From NCBI GenBank assembly GCA_963969595.1, contig OZ018413.1:14745711-14809710 (forward strand): a DNA stretch of 64,000 bases, read 5' to 3'. Positions 24,197 through 36,302 of the stretch are shown one piece after another. The number at the start of each line of letters is the position of its first letter. Position 1 is the stretch's first letter. The stretch comes from Neckera pumila (taxonomy: Eukaryota > Streptophyta > Bryopsida > Hypnales > Neckeraceae). The notes beneath the pieces are model-generated. The model did no database searches and was not told the origin of the DNA. It saw nothing but the letters and a program-made list of their open reading frames with translations. The position numbers were made by a program, and so were the translations under genes.

Positions 24197-24473
24197 CATT
24201 ACAAAAAATTTGAGGCCTCAATAAGGCCGCTAAACATGGACCCCTTGTGGTGATATTATAGAAAAAATAAAATAAAATTGAAAACTGAAAATGTGACGTG
24301 GTCACATTTTGACCACGTCATCGCTGACAGCACCACGTCAGCACTACATCATTTTGTTTTAATTTAATTTAAATAAAAAAAATAAAAAAAAATAAAAAAT
24401 CTTGTAATTGCACTCTGCGGGTCCCGAAAATCAGCACTCGCAGCCTTGTTGAGGCCTCATATTTTTTGTAATG
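24197..24473. mobile_element. 277-bp palindromic MITE with CATTACAAAAAAT ends
   Basis: Inverted ends of about 34 bases: both start CATTACAAAAAAT and continue TGAGGCCTCAA, then AAGG. Immediate flanks are AAC and AAT, a possible decayed 3-bp duplication. The ends resemble CACTA (En/Spm) termini with one change. A separate inner inverted repeat, ACGTGGTCA...TGACCACGT, lies at about 24296-24319. No coding capacity. Confidence 0.65.
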
Positions 24474-24578
24474 AATGAATCAAACTGCATTGAGAATACT
24501 ACTAGTAGTGATCACACATATCACGTGTTTGCAAATTTTGTATATCCAATTGCTAAATCATGTGCAAGTCTTAAATTT

Positions 24579-24786
24579 CACTACAAGACAAAGAGGTATT
24601 TTAAAATTAATCCTAGTAATATAGTCCTATAAATAATGACCTTTTTAGGATTTCTTTAGTAAAATTTTACTGAAGGCACGTGTATTTTTAGTACAATTTT
24701 ACTAAAAATCTCTTAAAAAAATTATTACTTATAAGACTTTATAAATTACTACTAAGACTACTTAAAACACCCCTTTCTCTTATAAA
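24579..24786. mobile_element. About 208-bp hairpin MITE with a CACTACAAGA end
   Basis: The left end CACTACAAGACAAAGAGG followed by TATTTTAA is mirrored at the right by the reverse complement TATAAGAGAAAGGGG followed by TGTTTTAA. The two arms pair over most of the length. The left end is the classic CACTA-type terminus, but the right end has lost it. Confidence 0.5.
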
Positions 24787-26012
24787 TATTTACATCAGAA
24801 GCACTATTGGGTTCAAGAGAAGTGGCTTGAAATATCCTTTGGGTTACTACAAATTGAAATGCTAATTCAGGACCTCTTGAGAAATTGTGGACATAGTGAA
24901 GGGCTAAAGGCATTTGGAGCCGCCTATCGTTACTCAGTGCACAGAGCCTAAACTCAAAAAAGTGCAGACACAGCAGATCGATCACCATTCTTCAACTGTA
25001 TATCATGTATTGACAACATATAACTTGAAAACCCGTACTATATTTACTAAACCAGGAAAAATGCACTTTTTTGTCTAACCCACATCTTATCAAAATAAGG
25101 TGGGGTATTACATTCTAAAATTTGTTCTTTGCAAACATCAAGTGGGAACATACCTTTAACCCCTAACTATGTGAGCAACCATACATGGTCTCTCCAAAAT
25201 TTCAGATTTGTTTGTGTGTGGGCAATTAAATTCCTTTGATCAAGTGTTGATTTGGAATTATTTGTGATTTCTACTCTAAAAAAAACTACATTTCAACAAT
25301 TACAAGGTAGATTGTGTAATGAATTTGATAACTCTTCATTTGACCTTAAGATTTTTGGAAGCGCATTTTAGTGTGCTAACACAATTTTTAGTTGTTCATG
25401 TCACCTCCACTCCCAAAAAACTCATATGCAAATTTCTTAAACATTATAGGGAGGCGTACCATATTAAAAATAGGATATGTACATCTCCTGTTATAATCTC
25501 ACAACTCCTACAAAATTTCACACTCAAAATTGATATGCACACTAATAAGCAAACTCTTTAAACATCTATACTTTTAGATTTTGAAAAAAAAAATTGGTTC
25601 ATTAGAGATAACTATGAGCCCTGTTCTTTTTCATGGAAAAAGCACACTTACAATAACACATTTGCCTGTATTACTTGTTATGAATGACACTTGACACTTT
25701 GTGCATACCCTTGGTGACCACAATGATTGTCCACAACTCCTCTTCGCAGACATTCAAGGCTACGAAGGGGAGTCAAGAGATTGAGATCCTGCATTCCGAT
25801 AAGCTAGACAATGAAAATGAAGATAAATGAAGAACAAGACAAGGCCACATCTTGGGAGAAATAATTGGGCGCATTGTTTGGCATACTAAAGAATGGTGAG
25901 CATCTGATTTGTGCCCATCCTGCTCACAATGACAACGCCCATTGTGAGCAGAGTGCAGAATGCAGAGAAACTGATGGAGAGAGAGAGAGAGCAACTGATG
26001 GAACGCCGAAAG
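24787..26012. other. Downstream flank of the BTB gene, no other gene seen
   Basis: AT-rich, with stops in all frames. The part next to 26012 is presumably the 3' untranslated region of the BTB gene, but I see no decisive poly(A) site. Confidence 0.5.
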
Positions 26013-28467
26013 TTACAAACCATGTATTTTGAGTAATTTAATTTGTTCTTGCACGAGCTCAACAACAAGATCCTTGTCAATCTCTTGTAGAAATGCATCG
26101 AACTCTTCACGCAGGTCATGAATTTTACCGAATTCAAGCAGATAGCGTAAGCATTCACGCTTCAGATGCTTAAGCTGGTAGAGCCATCCGTCTTGCAGTC
26201 TGGCTAGAACATTACTGCCATCAATGTCATCCACTAAGCTTGCTTCACACGCCTCCTTCAGGTCACTGATGTCATATTTGTGCGCGGCTCGCACAAGAGC
26301 AATCCTATGCTTTCGAAAATCTTCGTACTTCAAATTACCGTACAAATAGCTGAGGAGCGCACGACAAGACTCAAGGGACATGTCATTAATATGGACTGTG
26401 GCTGATTGCTTCTCACTTAGGTTGTGGGAGAACATGGAATCGAAGACAGGTGACCGTGCCGCAAGAATAGCTCGGTGAGCCCCTACGCTGCCACATGCTG
26501 TAAAGATCGTCAGATCAGTGTGAATTCCTTCCTCGAGCATTCTGCTAAGACACCTGGATAAGCCAAGTTGGGCTTGTGATTGTATGTGTTCTTCACTTGT
26601 CCAGATTGAATGTGGCTCGCCACCCTGTACATCATGCCACCCGTTTTAACTAGAATGATAAAATCCAAGCTTCACAAAAAATGATAAAAGTAGCACGGTA
26701 GTTGTATATTCAAGGGCATTATTTAACGTCAAGCTTTGTGTAATACTTGTGGAGACATTTGCATACGGATGAGGATACAATTCGAGAATTGTACGTTAGT
26801 TTTGAGCTGCGAGAACATGTTTAAGGTACAAGATGATTATTGTGGATTTATTAGAACTTGAACAAACTTAGGATTCTGGAGGAAAATGAAGATTAAGTCT
26901 GGGATACAGAGGTCTCACGGGCGAAGAGGCAACTTTCAAATCGTGGAATTCAACTTCAACAAGGAATTTTCCATATGCCACGGAGTAGTCTAATGGCCAT
27001 ACAAAATCATCAGAGCAGCTTCGGAGCAACTTGTCACTCACTGGTCAACAGCCCACATAACACGCACAGAATTTAGCTATACAATCAAGAGGTGGTTAAC
27101 TTTGTGAACCCTTGTGCCGACTGAAAAGTGTAAACTGGTGAAGATATTATGCTTGTAGCGACGAAGGTATGGAGACACAATTGGAGACAAAGAAAAAGTC
27201 CAGTACCTGTCAGATTTTTGAATGCCATAGGTTGGCCATTACATCCCCGAACCAGAATACGAACCGTAAAACTGGCAATTGGTGACTGCTCCTTACGACA
27301 ATGCTCTGGGTATAGGCGCACAGTCAGGGATGCCTTTTTCTCGATGAATATATGCCTGCAAAAAGAGTCTTCTCGTAAACACAGAAGTTTTGACCACAAA
27401 ATTCAATATCATTCATCCTGAGCAATGCACACTCTAAAGTGAAAAACAAATCCCAATTCTTCAGCTAGTATAAATGTTTTCAAAGCGAATTGTGCATTAA
27501 CCAATGTCAAGATACTTAAGTAACTGTGTGAGTTTATAAAATAAAGGTTCAGCAATAGAGGAAAACCTTCAGTTCCTGCCATAGCACATTCGCACTCAAT
27601 GTCAGACAAACTATATCCACTTTCTATACTCCGATGCGACGTCTTTAATCCAGCATATTGTGTTAACTGCAGCATATCAGATCTCGTCTGCTCCACCTAC
27701 TGTGCAACATCACCCTAAGAATCCAATCACTAGAATGTAATTCGATGCATACGCTTCTTGCTCTACAAATTCTTTACAAACGAGGTCGACTGACCTAAGC
27801 CAAACCTCAGAGAAACGCATGAGACAAGAAAATAGATGCATTCAGGATATAAAAAATCGACAACAAGATCATTTTGAAGGAAAAAAATCAACAAAAAATT
27901 CAGAAGTATTTATGGACCTGAAATGCAAGATATAGAGAATTCGGATTTTGGTAAGCTGATGGACAATCAACGCCCACTGATATCACAAAGTTGTCCGAAC
28001 TCCTACAGTGTACACTGCTAAAGCCAAAGTATTCACCCATAAGCACTAATTATAAGAGACCATGCACCAGCTATGACTAGTTTCGTTATTTCATTATGAG
28101 AGTGCAGAATGCAGAAAGTGCGGGATTAATTTCCGGACCAATTTCTTCTAGAGTCAATTGCAATTTATCACTTCAGTCAAGGTGACATCAAGGCGCTCAG
28201 TCGTAAGTAGCAAGTTTCAGTTCTAGAGGGACGTGGAACAAAAAAGAGAACAATACGGCAAGATTGAATCCGACACATAGACGAACAAGTATGCAAACCC
28301 TAAACCAGAATTTTATGAGTCGTCGAACGAGAGGGAATTGAATCATACCAGTTCCAAAGACCAATTTTGAACGGGTCAGATCGACGAGAACAGCCACTTC
28401 CCAAACTATCCACGCGCAACTGCGCAAGCCTTGTAGTTGTCTCTACTCTGGAAATACACTCTGCCAT
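26013..28467 (-). CDS. BTB/POZ domain protein, At1g21780 type
   Basis: Four exons, read right to left: 28349-28467, 27207-27355, 26919-27040, 26013-26624 (119, 149, 122 and 612 nt). All introns are GT-AG and the phases join, giving 333 aa, near the 326 aa of Arabidopsis At1g21780. The N-terminal half (about residues 10-125) is the MATH-like region, with SRRSDPFKIGLWNW, ASLTVRLYPEH and DDFVWPLDYS. The BTB domain starts near residue 160 (SRMLEEGIHTDLTIF, GAHRAILAARSPVFDSMF, ALLSYLYG) and is followed by a BACK-like helical tail. Plant BTB proteins of this kind are thought to present substrates to cullin-3 ubiquitin ligases; that role is inferred from the family. I chose the ATG at 28467 because its product aligns with the family start; an in-frame ATG lies 54 bases upstream. 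Confidence 0.93.
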
Positions 28468-28649
28468 GCCTGTTTGTAGAAGCATTGCCCACTCCACCCG
28501 CAGCTTTCTGCACATACACAACTACACGCTGCAGAACAGACGCCCTGTTCAATTTTATTGCACTTATAATTCTTCCAACTATAAAACTGTCTCTGTTGTT
28601 CGACCTGCACTGGATAATAAAAAGTGGATTCCTTCGCACGGCTTTCCTT

Positions 28650-29480
28650 TAACCTAAAGCAGAAAGCAAACTCTTCGGCGGTCAATCCTCTAAGTTGAAA
28701 TCGTACAGCACCTCGATCTTTTCAAAAACATATCTCGATCTCAAACGTACTCGTTCCAGAAAAAGACATTTTTCTCTTTCGCGAAAGGTCAAGCAATAAT
28801 TCTCCATCAACGTTACATACACCTCGGAAGAAACCGCCGCCTAATGAAGAACATTAATCAAGTCCTTGAAAAATGCACTACAGTTTTTGAAATCGTGCAG
28901 CTATCCTTCCATATCCAGAACCTCGTACCTCCACCTCAAGTAATTAAATTCCTAAGCGAAAATCGTCCCCCGAGGAATTACGCTACTACTCTACGTCATC
29001 AGTTGAATTCACCGTGGCGACATCTACTTTCTCGTTCAGGGAATATACTCATTAAACAAAAAGCACTATTACCTCTAATGCTATATAGGTGAATTAATCA
29101 TTCTCCATGCACATAACAAGTTTTAGGAAGCAAAATTCCGCCTAGTTAAGAACATCAAACAGTTCTTGAAAAATGCATTCAAAAATTTAGATATTCGTAC
29201 AGCAAATCTGCCATATCTAGAACCAATGCATCTCCACCATACAAGGTTCACCCCCTAGCAAAGAAAGAAATACCTCGCTACAACTGTGCGCCATCAGTTG
29301 AAATCGCCATGGCGACCTCTACTTTCTCGTCGTCCAGTGAATATACTCGTTCAAGAAAAAGCACTATATATTCGCTCTTTCGCCAGAGGTCAATCATTTA
29401 TCCTCCATAAACAGCTCCGAAGAGGAATGACGCCGAATCAAGAATGTATCCCGAGAAACGCATGCCGAAAAGCTAGATGA
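28650..29480. repeat. Tandem array, three units of 298 bp, upstream of the BTB gene
   Basis: The anchor TACTCGTTC (or a close variant) followed by an A-rich AAAAAG block recurs at 28748, 29046 and 29344, exactly 298 bases apart. Around it, CTTGAAAAATGCA, CATCAGTTGAA, TGGCGAC and TCTACTTTCTCGT recur in the same order in units 2 and 3, and the TTTCGC...GGTCAA...TCTCCAT and ...GAAGA stretch recurs in units 1 and 3. The array begins about 180 bases upstream of the BTB start codon, so it probably covers its promoter. Confidence 0.8.
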
Positions 29481-29691
29481 TATCGGTCAAACTTCTAAAA
29501 AGGCCGCCGCAAGCGCTGCGTTTCGACAAGAGTACGTATACGATAGACATCGACATGAAATAATATTCTGCGCTAATGCCTCACAATTGACGGGAAAAAG
29601 AAGCTCTAAGCTTAACCCTAAAGGAGAGCACGTTCTCGTGCAAGAGGCGCGAGACGGTGAAAAGTGAGGGAGGCGGAGGTGAAAGGTTGCC

Positions 29692-29760
29692 ATGGAAAAT
29701 GGCAGCCAGGTGCATCATGACGACGCGGTGCTGCAAACAAAGAGCAGCAGGGGCACTGCA
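29692..29760 (+). CDS. Possible orphan first exon
   Basis: An ATG in good context (TTGCCATGG) opens a 23-codon plus-strand stretch (MENGSQVHHDDAVLQTKSSR...) ending at a strong donor (GCAG/gtaagt). It lies in a GC-richer patch between two minus-strand genes. I find no following plus-strand exon before the pectate lyase gene, so it may be a truncated gene, a non-coding transcript, or chance. Confidence 0.2.
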
Positions 29761-29764
29761 GGTA

Positions 29765-30479
29765 AGTTAAGTTAAGCAGAAGCGGGAAGAGGATGACGGT
29801 GACGATGATGTAATTGGAAGAAGATACTGGATGAAGAATGTTTTGGTGGGGACGGATTTTTTGACGAAATATTCTTCATCCGGTGTCAAGACCGTCGGTG
29901 TGCAAACTTTGGGAGTGTTAATTTCATTCATTTTAATGACCTACGAACCAACGAACCACAAGGATTTAAGCTTGTTGGATACAGCAATGTCCTTGCACGA
30001 TCACATGTGATCAATTGCTTGGTCTTGCTCAATTCTGTTAAATTCCTGGTGCGCACCTATGACCGACGTTCTCAAAAATATACAAGTAGCAAGTAGCAGA
30101 TTGGTATATTCGTACTACTCTAACTTGCATAACCTCCACTTGACTGCACACTGTTTTGTAGAACACCTTATTTATGGGATTATTTTGTTTCCCCTGGCCA
30201 GACCGAGGAGCACATATTATAGGCCACCAATTAAGCACTTTGTAAGGAAAATTGAAATAGCAAGTTGTGGACAGCACACATCATGAAAATTAAAGGTTGC
30301 ACACCAGAGAAATTCATTACATCATTATTGTATACACGGGCTAGGCCGACCATATATGGCCAGCGCTCGACCGCGAAGCCAAGAACGCTGTGTAATTGCA
30401 CTAAAGCAGAAGAGAATTCAGCTGAATACAGAAATATCCAGGCCAGGTCAGGTGAGGTCATCGGAACAAGGAGCGGCTG
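29765..30479. other. Intergenic region downstream of the pectate lyase gene
   Basis: Short frames on both strands, no family match. The right part presumably contains the 3' untranslated region of the pectate lyase transcript. Confidence 0.5.
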
Positions 30480-33400
30480 TCACAAGGCGAGGGGACCTGC
30501 ATCATTAGTCATAGATTGCACCATCAAAGCAGGGCGAGCGCTGAAACTGGTGGCCTTCGCATAGAACCGAGCATTTCCAGATGCTCCCGATTTGGTAAAG
30601 AAAGCACCGTTGAGGAACAAATCGCCAGAAGATCTCCAGTTCCAATTATCTTCGTTTTTGTTTCCTCCATCATCAATGCGCTTCGTCACCTGAAGAAGAG
30701 ACACCCGCTTCCCTCAGAAACTTGAGAATCGAATTTTAAAAATGTGTCCGCTGTCTATTTAGATTGAGAACTTCCACGTCTGATATCACAGAAATAGGTG
30801 GGCTCGGATTCAATGTGAGATATCAACAAGCAAGGCACCACGTACGAATATGCCTTATTCCGAACTGTGAGTCCGCCCAACTTGGCTGGCTTTGTCGTCG
30901 GGTGACAAAAAGCAGCCAAGTTGAGTGGACTCACTGCGTGGAATGCGGCACATTTTTGACTAATTAAAAACGATTGATCGCAGAAAGGAGAGTTCGAACA
31001 AAAAATCCACCTCTTTCTTGAATCTGGCGTTGGGAGCAACGAAGCGATTCCCCTCACTGTTTATGATTGGATTTTCACTTCCTCCAATAGCATACATTTC
31101 CCATCCTTGGTAGTTGTTGTTTACAATGTGGAATGTTCCTTGCCGGCACCTTCAGAGACAAGAAACATCACTGCATAAATATTCATGTATAATACAAAAA
31201 TGTAAAGCATTGGCTTCTCAAGAAAGGAATAACTGGAAAAGCAAAGATCAACACGGTAAGACATATAATTGCATTCACCTTGGCATGCGCTCAATTAGAT
31301 TTGCTCCAAAGTGGTTGAAGGCGACGGTGACTCTCATACCCTGGTCTATGGTGTCCTTTGGATGAGCGCCAAGTAACATCACCTGGGGCAGACAAGTAAT
31401 GAGGAAGACGAGTCAGAACTTGGCACAAAGGTAATCATCGCAATGAACACTTTCCTCATCTCTCCGAGTTGTATGCAACCAAAGTAACCCTTACTGATAT
31501 GGCGAAGTTCATATTTACAATTAATTAGAAACCATTAAAACATCATAATCTCAATGACGCATAATCTAAACTTGGCAGGCAGCCATTCAAGAACCTTCAA
31601 GAAGAGGAGCTGCATTGTAATTCATAAACACCTCTTTCCACACGCTATTTAGACACAATTTTCCAAGATTTTCTTGCTGCACCATTTTCTTTCATTCACA
31701 ATTGTAACACACACACTGAGATTATCAACGGTAACTCAAATCTGGAGTCCAATTGTTAGAAAAAGTGCAACTTGGCTGCTTGCGCAACTGAGCATGTACT
31801 GTTTCCACAATTTTGCTTCACACTTGAGAACATGCAAAGGACACCCGAATTTGAACATCTTTAGAAGATTATACCTTGTCATGGTTCTCAAAGTAGTTGT
31901 TGGAGATGGTGACATCTGTGGATCCTTGAATGACATCGACGAGGCCATCAGCGCAGCTAGAAAAATAGCAGTGGTCCACCCAGATGTCGTGAGATCCAAA
32001 GATGTTAATAGCATCTCCATCGGATTTACCTCTGCTTCCGTAATGGGTGGGAGAGCTCCTTACTTTGGCAGGCCCGGTCGACTTACAGTCGTGAATGTGA
32101 ATGTTGTGAATGATGATGTTATTCACATACTGAACCGTAAGACACCCTCCCCCGGCGATGTGAACATTGTGACCACGGCCGTCGAGAGTCTTGTAACTGT
32201 TCATGATGAGCTCCTCCTTGAGCTTTATGTTCATGTTGCGGCTGAACACAATCCAGAGAGGCTCAGACTGAATGACGCCATAGCGAAGTGTCCCTTTCCT
32301 GGGATTAACCACGTCGTTGTCGCTGTCATCGGTGACAACGTATATTTCTCCGTTTTTACCACCGACGGCGTTCTTGCCAAAGCCAAGGGCGCATTCTGCA
32401 AGTTGTTGCCGATCCTTCGCCCAGTTGTAATTGCACCTCCAACAGTCATCGACGGGGTTGCCAGTTCCGCAACCTCCAAGTGCTCTTCGGGTTGAATTAG
32501 AGCTTCAATTACAACAACAGAAGCATTATGTCAGACTCAAACCTTGAGAACCACCGGCAGGTGCACATTACTCGGAAAACAAAGCAGTAAAATGCGAGGT
32601 GGTTGCTTCACCATTAATGCTCAAACAATATATAATAAAAGAGACACGCCAATCACTGGAACTAACTGAACGAGCTCCCTTCCAAGCTAATCAATACACA
32701 TAATTGTGTTAGCTGAACTAGGCTCATGACTACGAGAAAAATAAAGCTTTGCCTTCCAACTTGAAGTGGATAAGCTTACATTCCTCCTCTGAAAGAACCA
32801 GAAACAACTCATCTTAGATAATTGCATTCATATCTTAGCTGTGGAGTGTAAAATGAGGCTAAAGCTTTACAGAAAACGTCCAAACCTTTTGCGAAGCAGG
32901 CAACAAATGAAACAGGCAAGACAAGAACGAGGAGTACATCACTGCATAATATCGGTATCTCATTTTCTCCTCAGTTTTGTAAGAAATGCTTGGTAACAAG
33001 AACTAGAAATCTACAATCTCATTCACAACAACTCGCGACAACGGCACTCATCTCCTTCAGAAATAAATCTTCGCAGAAAAGAGAAGCGCGCATATTAAGG
33101 CTATTGCCGCGAAAGAGACGAAACATCTATTAGTTTGCGTTCCAGATATACTCAATCCAAGTAAGAATTTCAAACGAGACTACAATCTTAACTCTCCAGC
33201 TATATTTCAGACAATGCCTACAGGTTCCGAAAAACAGAGGATCGGAGAACCGCAAGAACGAGTTCCTTCGCCAGCTACTGACCAGCTACAGTATATAGAT
33301 CAAGTTAGAAGGACATTAATCCATGCAAACTCTGCCCGTGGACACCTTCCATTGTCTACTCAAGCAATGATGTTTCTGCGGCACTAAGTCGACAGAGAAA

Positions 33401-33739
33401 AACGAGATTATAATTCAAACTCTCAAGCTGAACATTAGACATTAGTCTAATCCAAACAAGCTGAGAACAGCACGATAATGCAAAAAACTTTTGCACCAGC
33501 TCCTAACCAGCATTGGAGTTCGGAAGACTTTACTACGCGGACTCTACGCCTACCATTAGCAATCTTGACTCTGCTCAAGCAATGACACTTCTCGGCCTTA
33601 TACTTGATCTTTACCTTGCTTCCGAGTCCACATTAGCCTCGTCCACCTTCGTCGTGGCCAGAATCCGCACAGCTCCACAGATTTCCCAATGCAATAGGAA
33701 ACCGACCACTACAACGCCGATCAACACTGAGTTCGCCAT
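30480..33739 (-). CDS. Secreted pectate lyase, polysaccharide lyase family 1
   Basis: Cuts de-esterified homogalacturonan in the cell wall by beta-elimination, with calcium (family knowledge). Five exons: 33615-33739, 31875-32502, 31279-31382, 31011-31149, 30480-30689 (125, 628, 104, 139 and 210 nt). All borders are GT-AG and phases join, giving 401 aa. Residues 1-22 ([18 protein letters not shown]...) form a signal peptide. The catalytic domain shows [14 protein letters not shown] (52-65), [16 protein letters not shown] (105-120), [10 protein letters not shown] (203-212) and WVDH (216-219) with the Asp residues that bind calcium, the catalytic-Arg motif RMPRCR (283-288), WEMYAIGGS (302-310) and [17 protein letters not shown] in the last exon. 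The C-terminus ends AGPLAL without the Cys-containing tail common in the family. The first intron is 1112 bp. Confidence 0.95.
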
Positions 33740-33903
33740 CGCCGTACGTAACTCCACAAAGCAACTACAAATAAAGCGATCGAGTTAAGCCGTCAAGCTT
33801 AACTTTCGAAATTAAAAGACCAAGAACGGCGCACGTAAGTACGATAATGGCGCGCGGAGAGGGATGGAAAAAGATCGTTGAACAGCAATGGCAAGAGGGA
33901 GGC

Positions 33904-33911
33904 TTATTATA
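33904..33911 (-). promoter_or_regulatory. Possible TATA box of the pectate lyase gene
   Basis: TATAATAA on the minus strand, about 165 bases before the start codon, which would place transcription start near 33875 with a 5' leader of about 135 bases. Position and sequence fit, but there is no other proof. Confidence 0.35.
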
Positions 33912-34019
33912 AGCTAAGCTGGATCGGACTTGCGTGCAAGCTCCGTCGGATCGGATCGCGATTGAAGCATGCGCGCAGCGCGGTGAGCTAGCGCAATCAG
34001 CTGCGGCGTTGCAATAAGA

Positions 34020-34330
34020 GTGAGCAGCTTCTGTTGCAATTGCTGCAGCAGCTGCAGGTTGATCTTCGTCTCTTTTAGTCAGGCCGGGGTGGCGTCAGTA
34101 CTCTCTCACCAACAGACCACGACCTTCACACTACCACCTCACTTGCCCCTCGCACATTTATTAGGCTCCCGTTTCCACTTCCACTGACAGGTAGCCGCTC
34201 AGACACGCTCTGACCATCGTCTCGCACCTCCCGCTGCAGTCCCGCTGCAACCTCACTGCTGTCGTTGCGGCCACCGGCTCCCTATGCTACTTCCCCAATC
34301 TTCGATATGCATTCAGTTTGTCGGCGGAAT
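34020..34330. other. Pyrimidine-rich, GC-richer upstream region
   Basis: C/T-rich plus strand with CTGCAGCAGCTGCAGG and repeated CCGCTGCA blocks. It lies upstream of the pectate lyase gene. No frame is convincing. Confidence 0.4.
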
Positions 34331-34425
34331 TTCTTCAATGTAAGCCCTGCAGGGTCATTATTCCCACCAATGGGGAAGAATTATTCCTTAGTTTAAGGAC
34401 GTAAGGATTCGAAGGGTTTTATATA

Positions 34426-34635
34426 CTTGTCAGATTGAGTGAAGAACATTTGCATATATTGATTTAAGAGTATGTGTTTTCAAATAAATAAAAATGGTCA
34501 TTTGAAAACCATCTTATCATGGAAAGTATAATCAAAGTGGAGAATGCTTTTATAATTGTTAGAGTGAGTGAAGAACATTTGTATGTGTTGATTTAAGAAT
34601 ATGTGTTTTTAACTAAATAAAAATAAATAAAAATC
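34426..34635. repeat. Direct duplication of about 75 bp upstream of the pectate lyase gene
   Basis: The stretch 34426-34497 (GAGTGAAGAACATTTG, TTGATTTAAGA, TATGTGTTTT, then AAATAAATAAAAAT) recurs at 34556-34635 in the same orientation, about 127 bp further on. Confidence 0.75.
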
Positions 34636-35359
34636 TCTATATGATCTTCTCAAAATCGCCCAAAAATATATAAGGTTTGATATGGACGTCTTTGTCTTTA
34701 AATATTTTAATGCTTGAATTTTTATTTGAATTTTTTCACATTTTTACTTTTATCACTCAAATATATTTAGGGTTGTCATGGCATCCAATGGGCATATTTA
34801 TATGTGTGGTTGAGGCCTTCCGTGTATAATGTGGTCAAAAGCAAGCTGAATGTTAAGACAAGGTAATTAATATGTACATAGACTTATTTTGTTTTACCAC
34901 AAGGTCATCATGCGTGAGCTATGTAGGTACACAAATTGAACGCAAACAAGCAGGTGTTGGGGCGCAAACAGAATAGACGAGGGCGGAAACGTAAACATGG
35001 GCGGCAATAAATAGAAGTTAGGTGCCAACCGTTGCTACCTATATTAGTCCTTTCCATTCGTACTATGGTCTTCCCGTTGGCGCATGGTGACTCATTGTTC
35101 TTGGCTTGGTCCTATCTGTTCATTGTAGAAATTCATATTCAGAAGTTTTTACCAAGAAATTTGAAAATTATAAACTATGAACAATTTTTAATTCATTGTT
35201 TTCAAATTCTAAGCCAAAGCCCTCCAAAATTGAATTTGTTGGTTTATCCAACGGACAAATGACAACTTGAACCCATTGGATGTGACTGTTGTTTGTTGTG
35301 GTCAAATGCGTTAGGCCCCATACAAATTTTTTTTTTTTCTTGGTTGATTTTATTATTCA
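34636..35359. other. Intergenic, no supported gene
   Basis: A 76-codon plus-strand frame at 35032-35262 has no family match and ordinary AT-rich composition. Nothing else was seen. Confidence 0.5.
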
Positions 35360-36302
35360 TTAAACCCTAAGGTCCGAAGGCCTTATTTCCATCAAAAAAC
35401 ACTAAAAACCGCCATTTTTATTGCAAAATGTAAAAAACTTTCAAAACCTGTATTTTTTTCTATATCTAACCACACATAGGATCTTGTAGTAGACTAATAT
35501 ATAAATATATGGAAGAAATTTTAGAATCTTGGACCACATAAATTGCAACACTGCAAGATATTGCCTTTAAAGTGAATAAAATATAATTTGCACCTCACTC
35601 GACTAGATTTTTTGGCTTTGAATCATCTTAATTTTAAAATTTTGCATGAATTGAATGATTTTGAATTTATATTATTTTATATTGAAGAATTGAGTTGAAA
35701 AATTAGGAATTTTTCTAAAATGAACAAAAACAAAACTTTATTTTCACTCATTGATGAATATTTGTTAAATAGAAATAGGTTCAAGGTTTAAGGAAATCTA
35801 AATCCTCAATAGCTCTAAGATGGAATTGAAATAGACTAATCTCAACGGTGAGATTGTTCTAGCAAGAGGTCTTAACCCTATATGAATTTTCTTTTTTCTA
35901 AATTGTGAAATTGAATTTAGAACAAATCCAACAAATTATGTTTTAGGAAGATACTTCAAAAAATAAGAGTGTCCATAACTTCACATAACAAATCCCAATG
36001 AAATTAATCAAAGCTTACTATGTAGATAAAGTTAAACTCTATGAGAAACAATTTATTTATTTTTAATTTAAATTTTTTGTGTGACGGATTGGGATATACA
36101 CGCCTCACCTAAAAGAAGGGCTTTTTTTACTATAACTTTTTTCCCAGGCATTGATTGAAATAAAAATTATATTTCTAAGAAGTTAAATGTGTTTATCTAA
36201 CTTTGCAAAATGTTTCAAGAAACCGTGATGAATATTGAGACTATAGAAGCCTATCCAAAATTTATTTGTTTTTTGACAGGATAATTGGACTTTAAGGTTT
36301 AA
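35360..36302 (+). mobile_element. TTAA-bordered transposon, copy C (943 bp)
   Basis: TTAA at both borders, left end TTAAACCCTAAGGTCCGAAG, right end GGACTTTAAGGTTTAA. It shares with copies A, B, D and E the blocks GCCATTTTTATTGCAAA, TAGGATCTTGTAGTA, CAACGGTGAGATTGTTCTAG and CATAACTT in order. Confidence 0.75.

Noticed and set aside
26155..26540. BTB gene as a single-exon 175-aa protein
   Set aside because: The frame continues upstream of that Met (GGEPHSIWTSEEHIQ), and three further exons with matching phases supply the MATH-like domain.
31674..32495. 273-codon plus-strand open frame, the longest in the window
   Set aside because: It is the antisense of pectate lyase exon 2 (31875-32502). 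The minus strand carries the full PL1 motif series and consistent splice sites.
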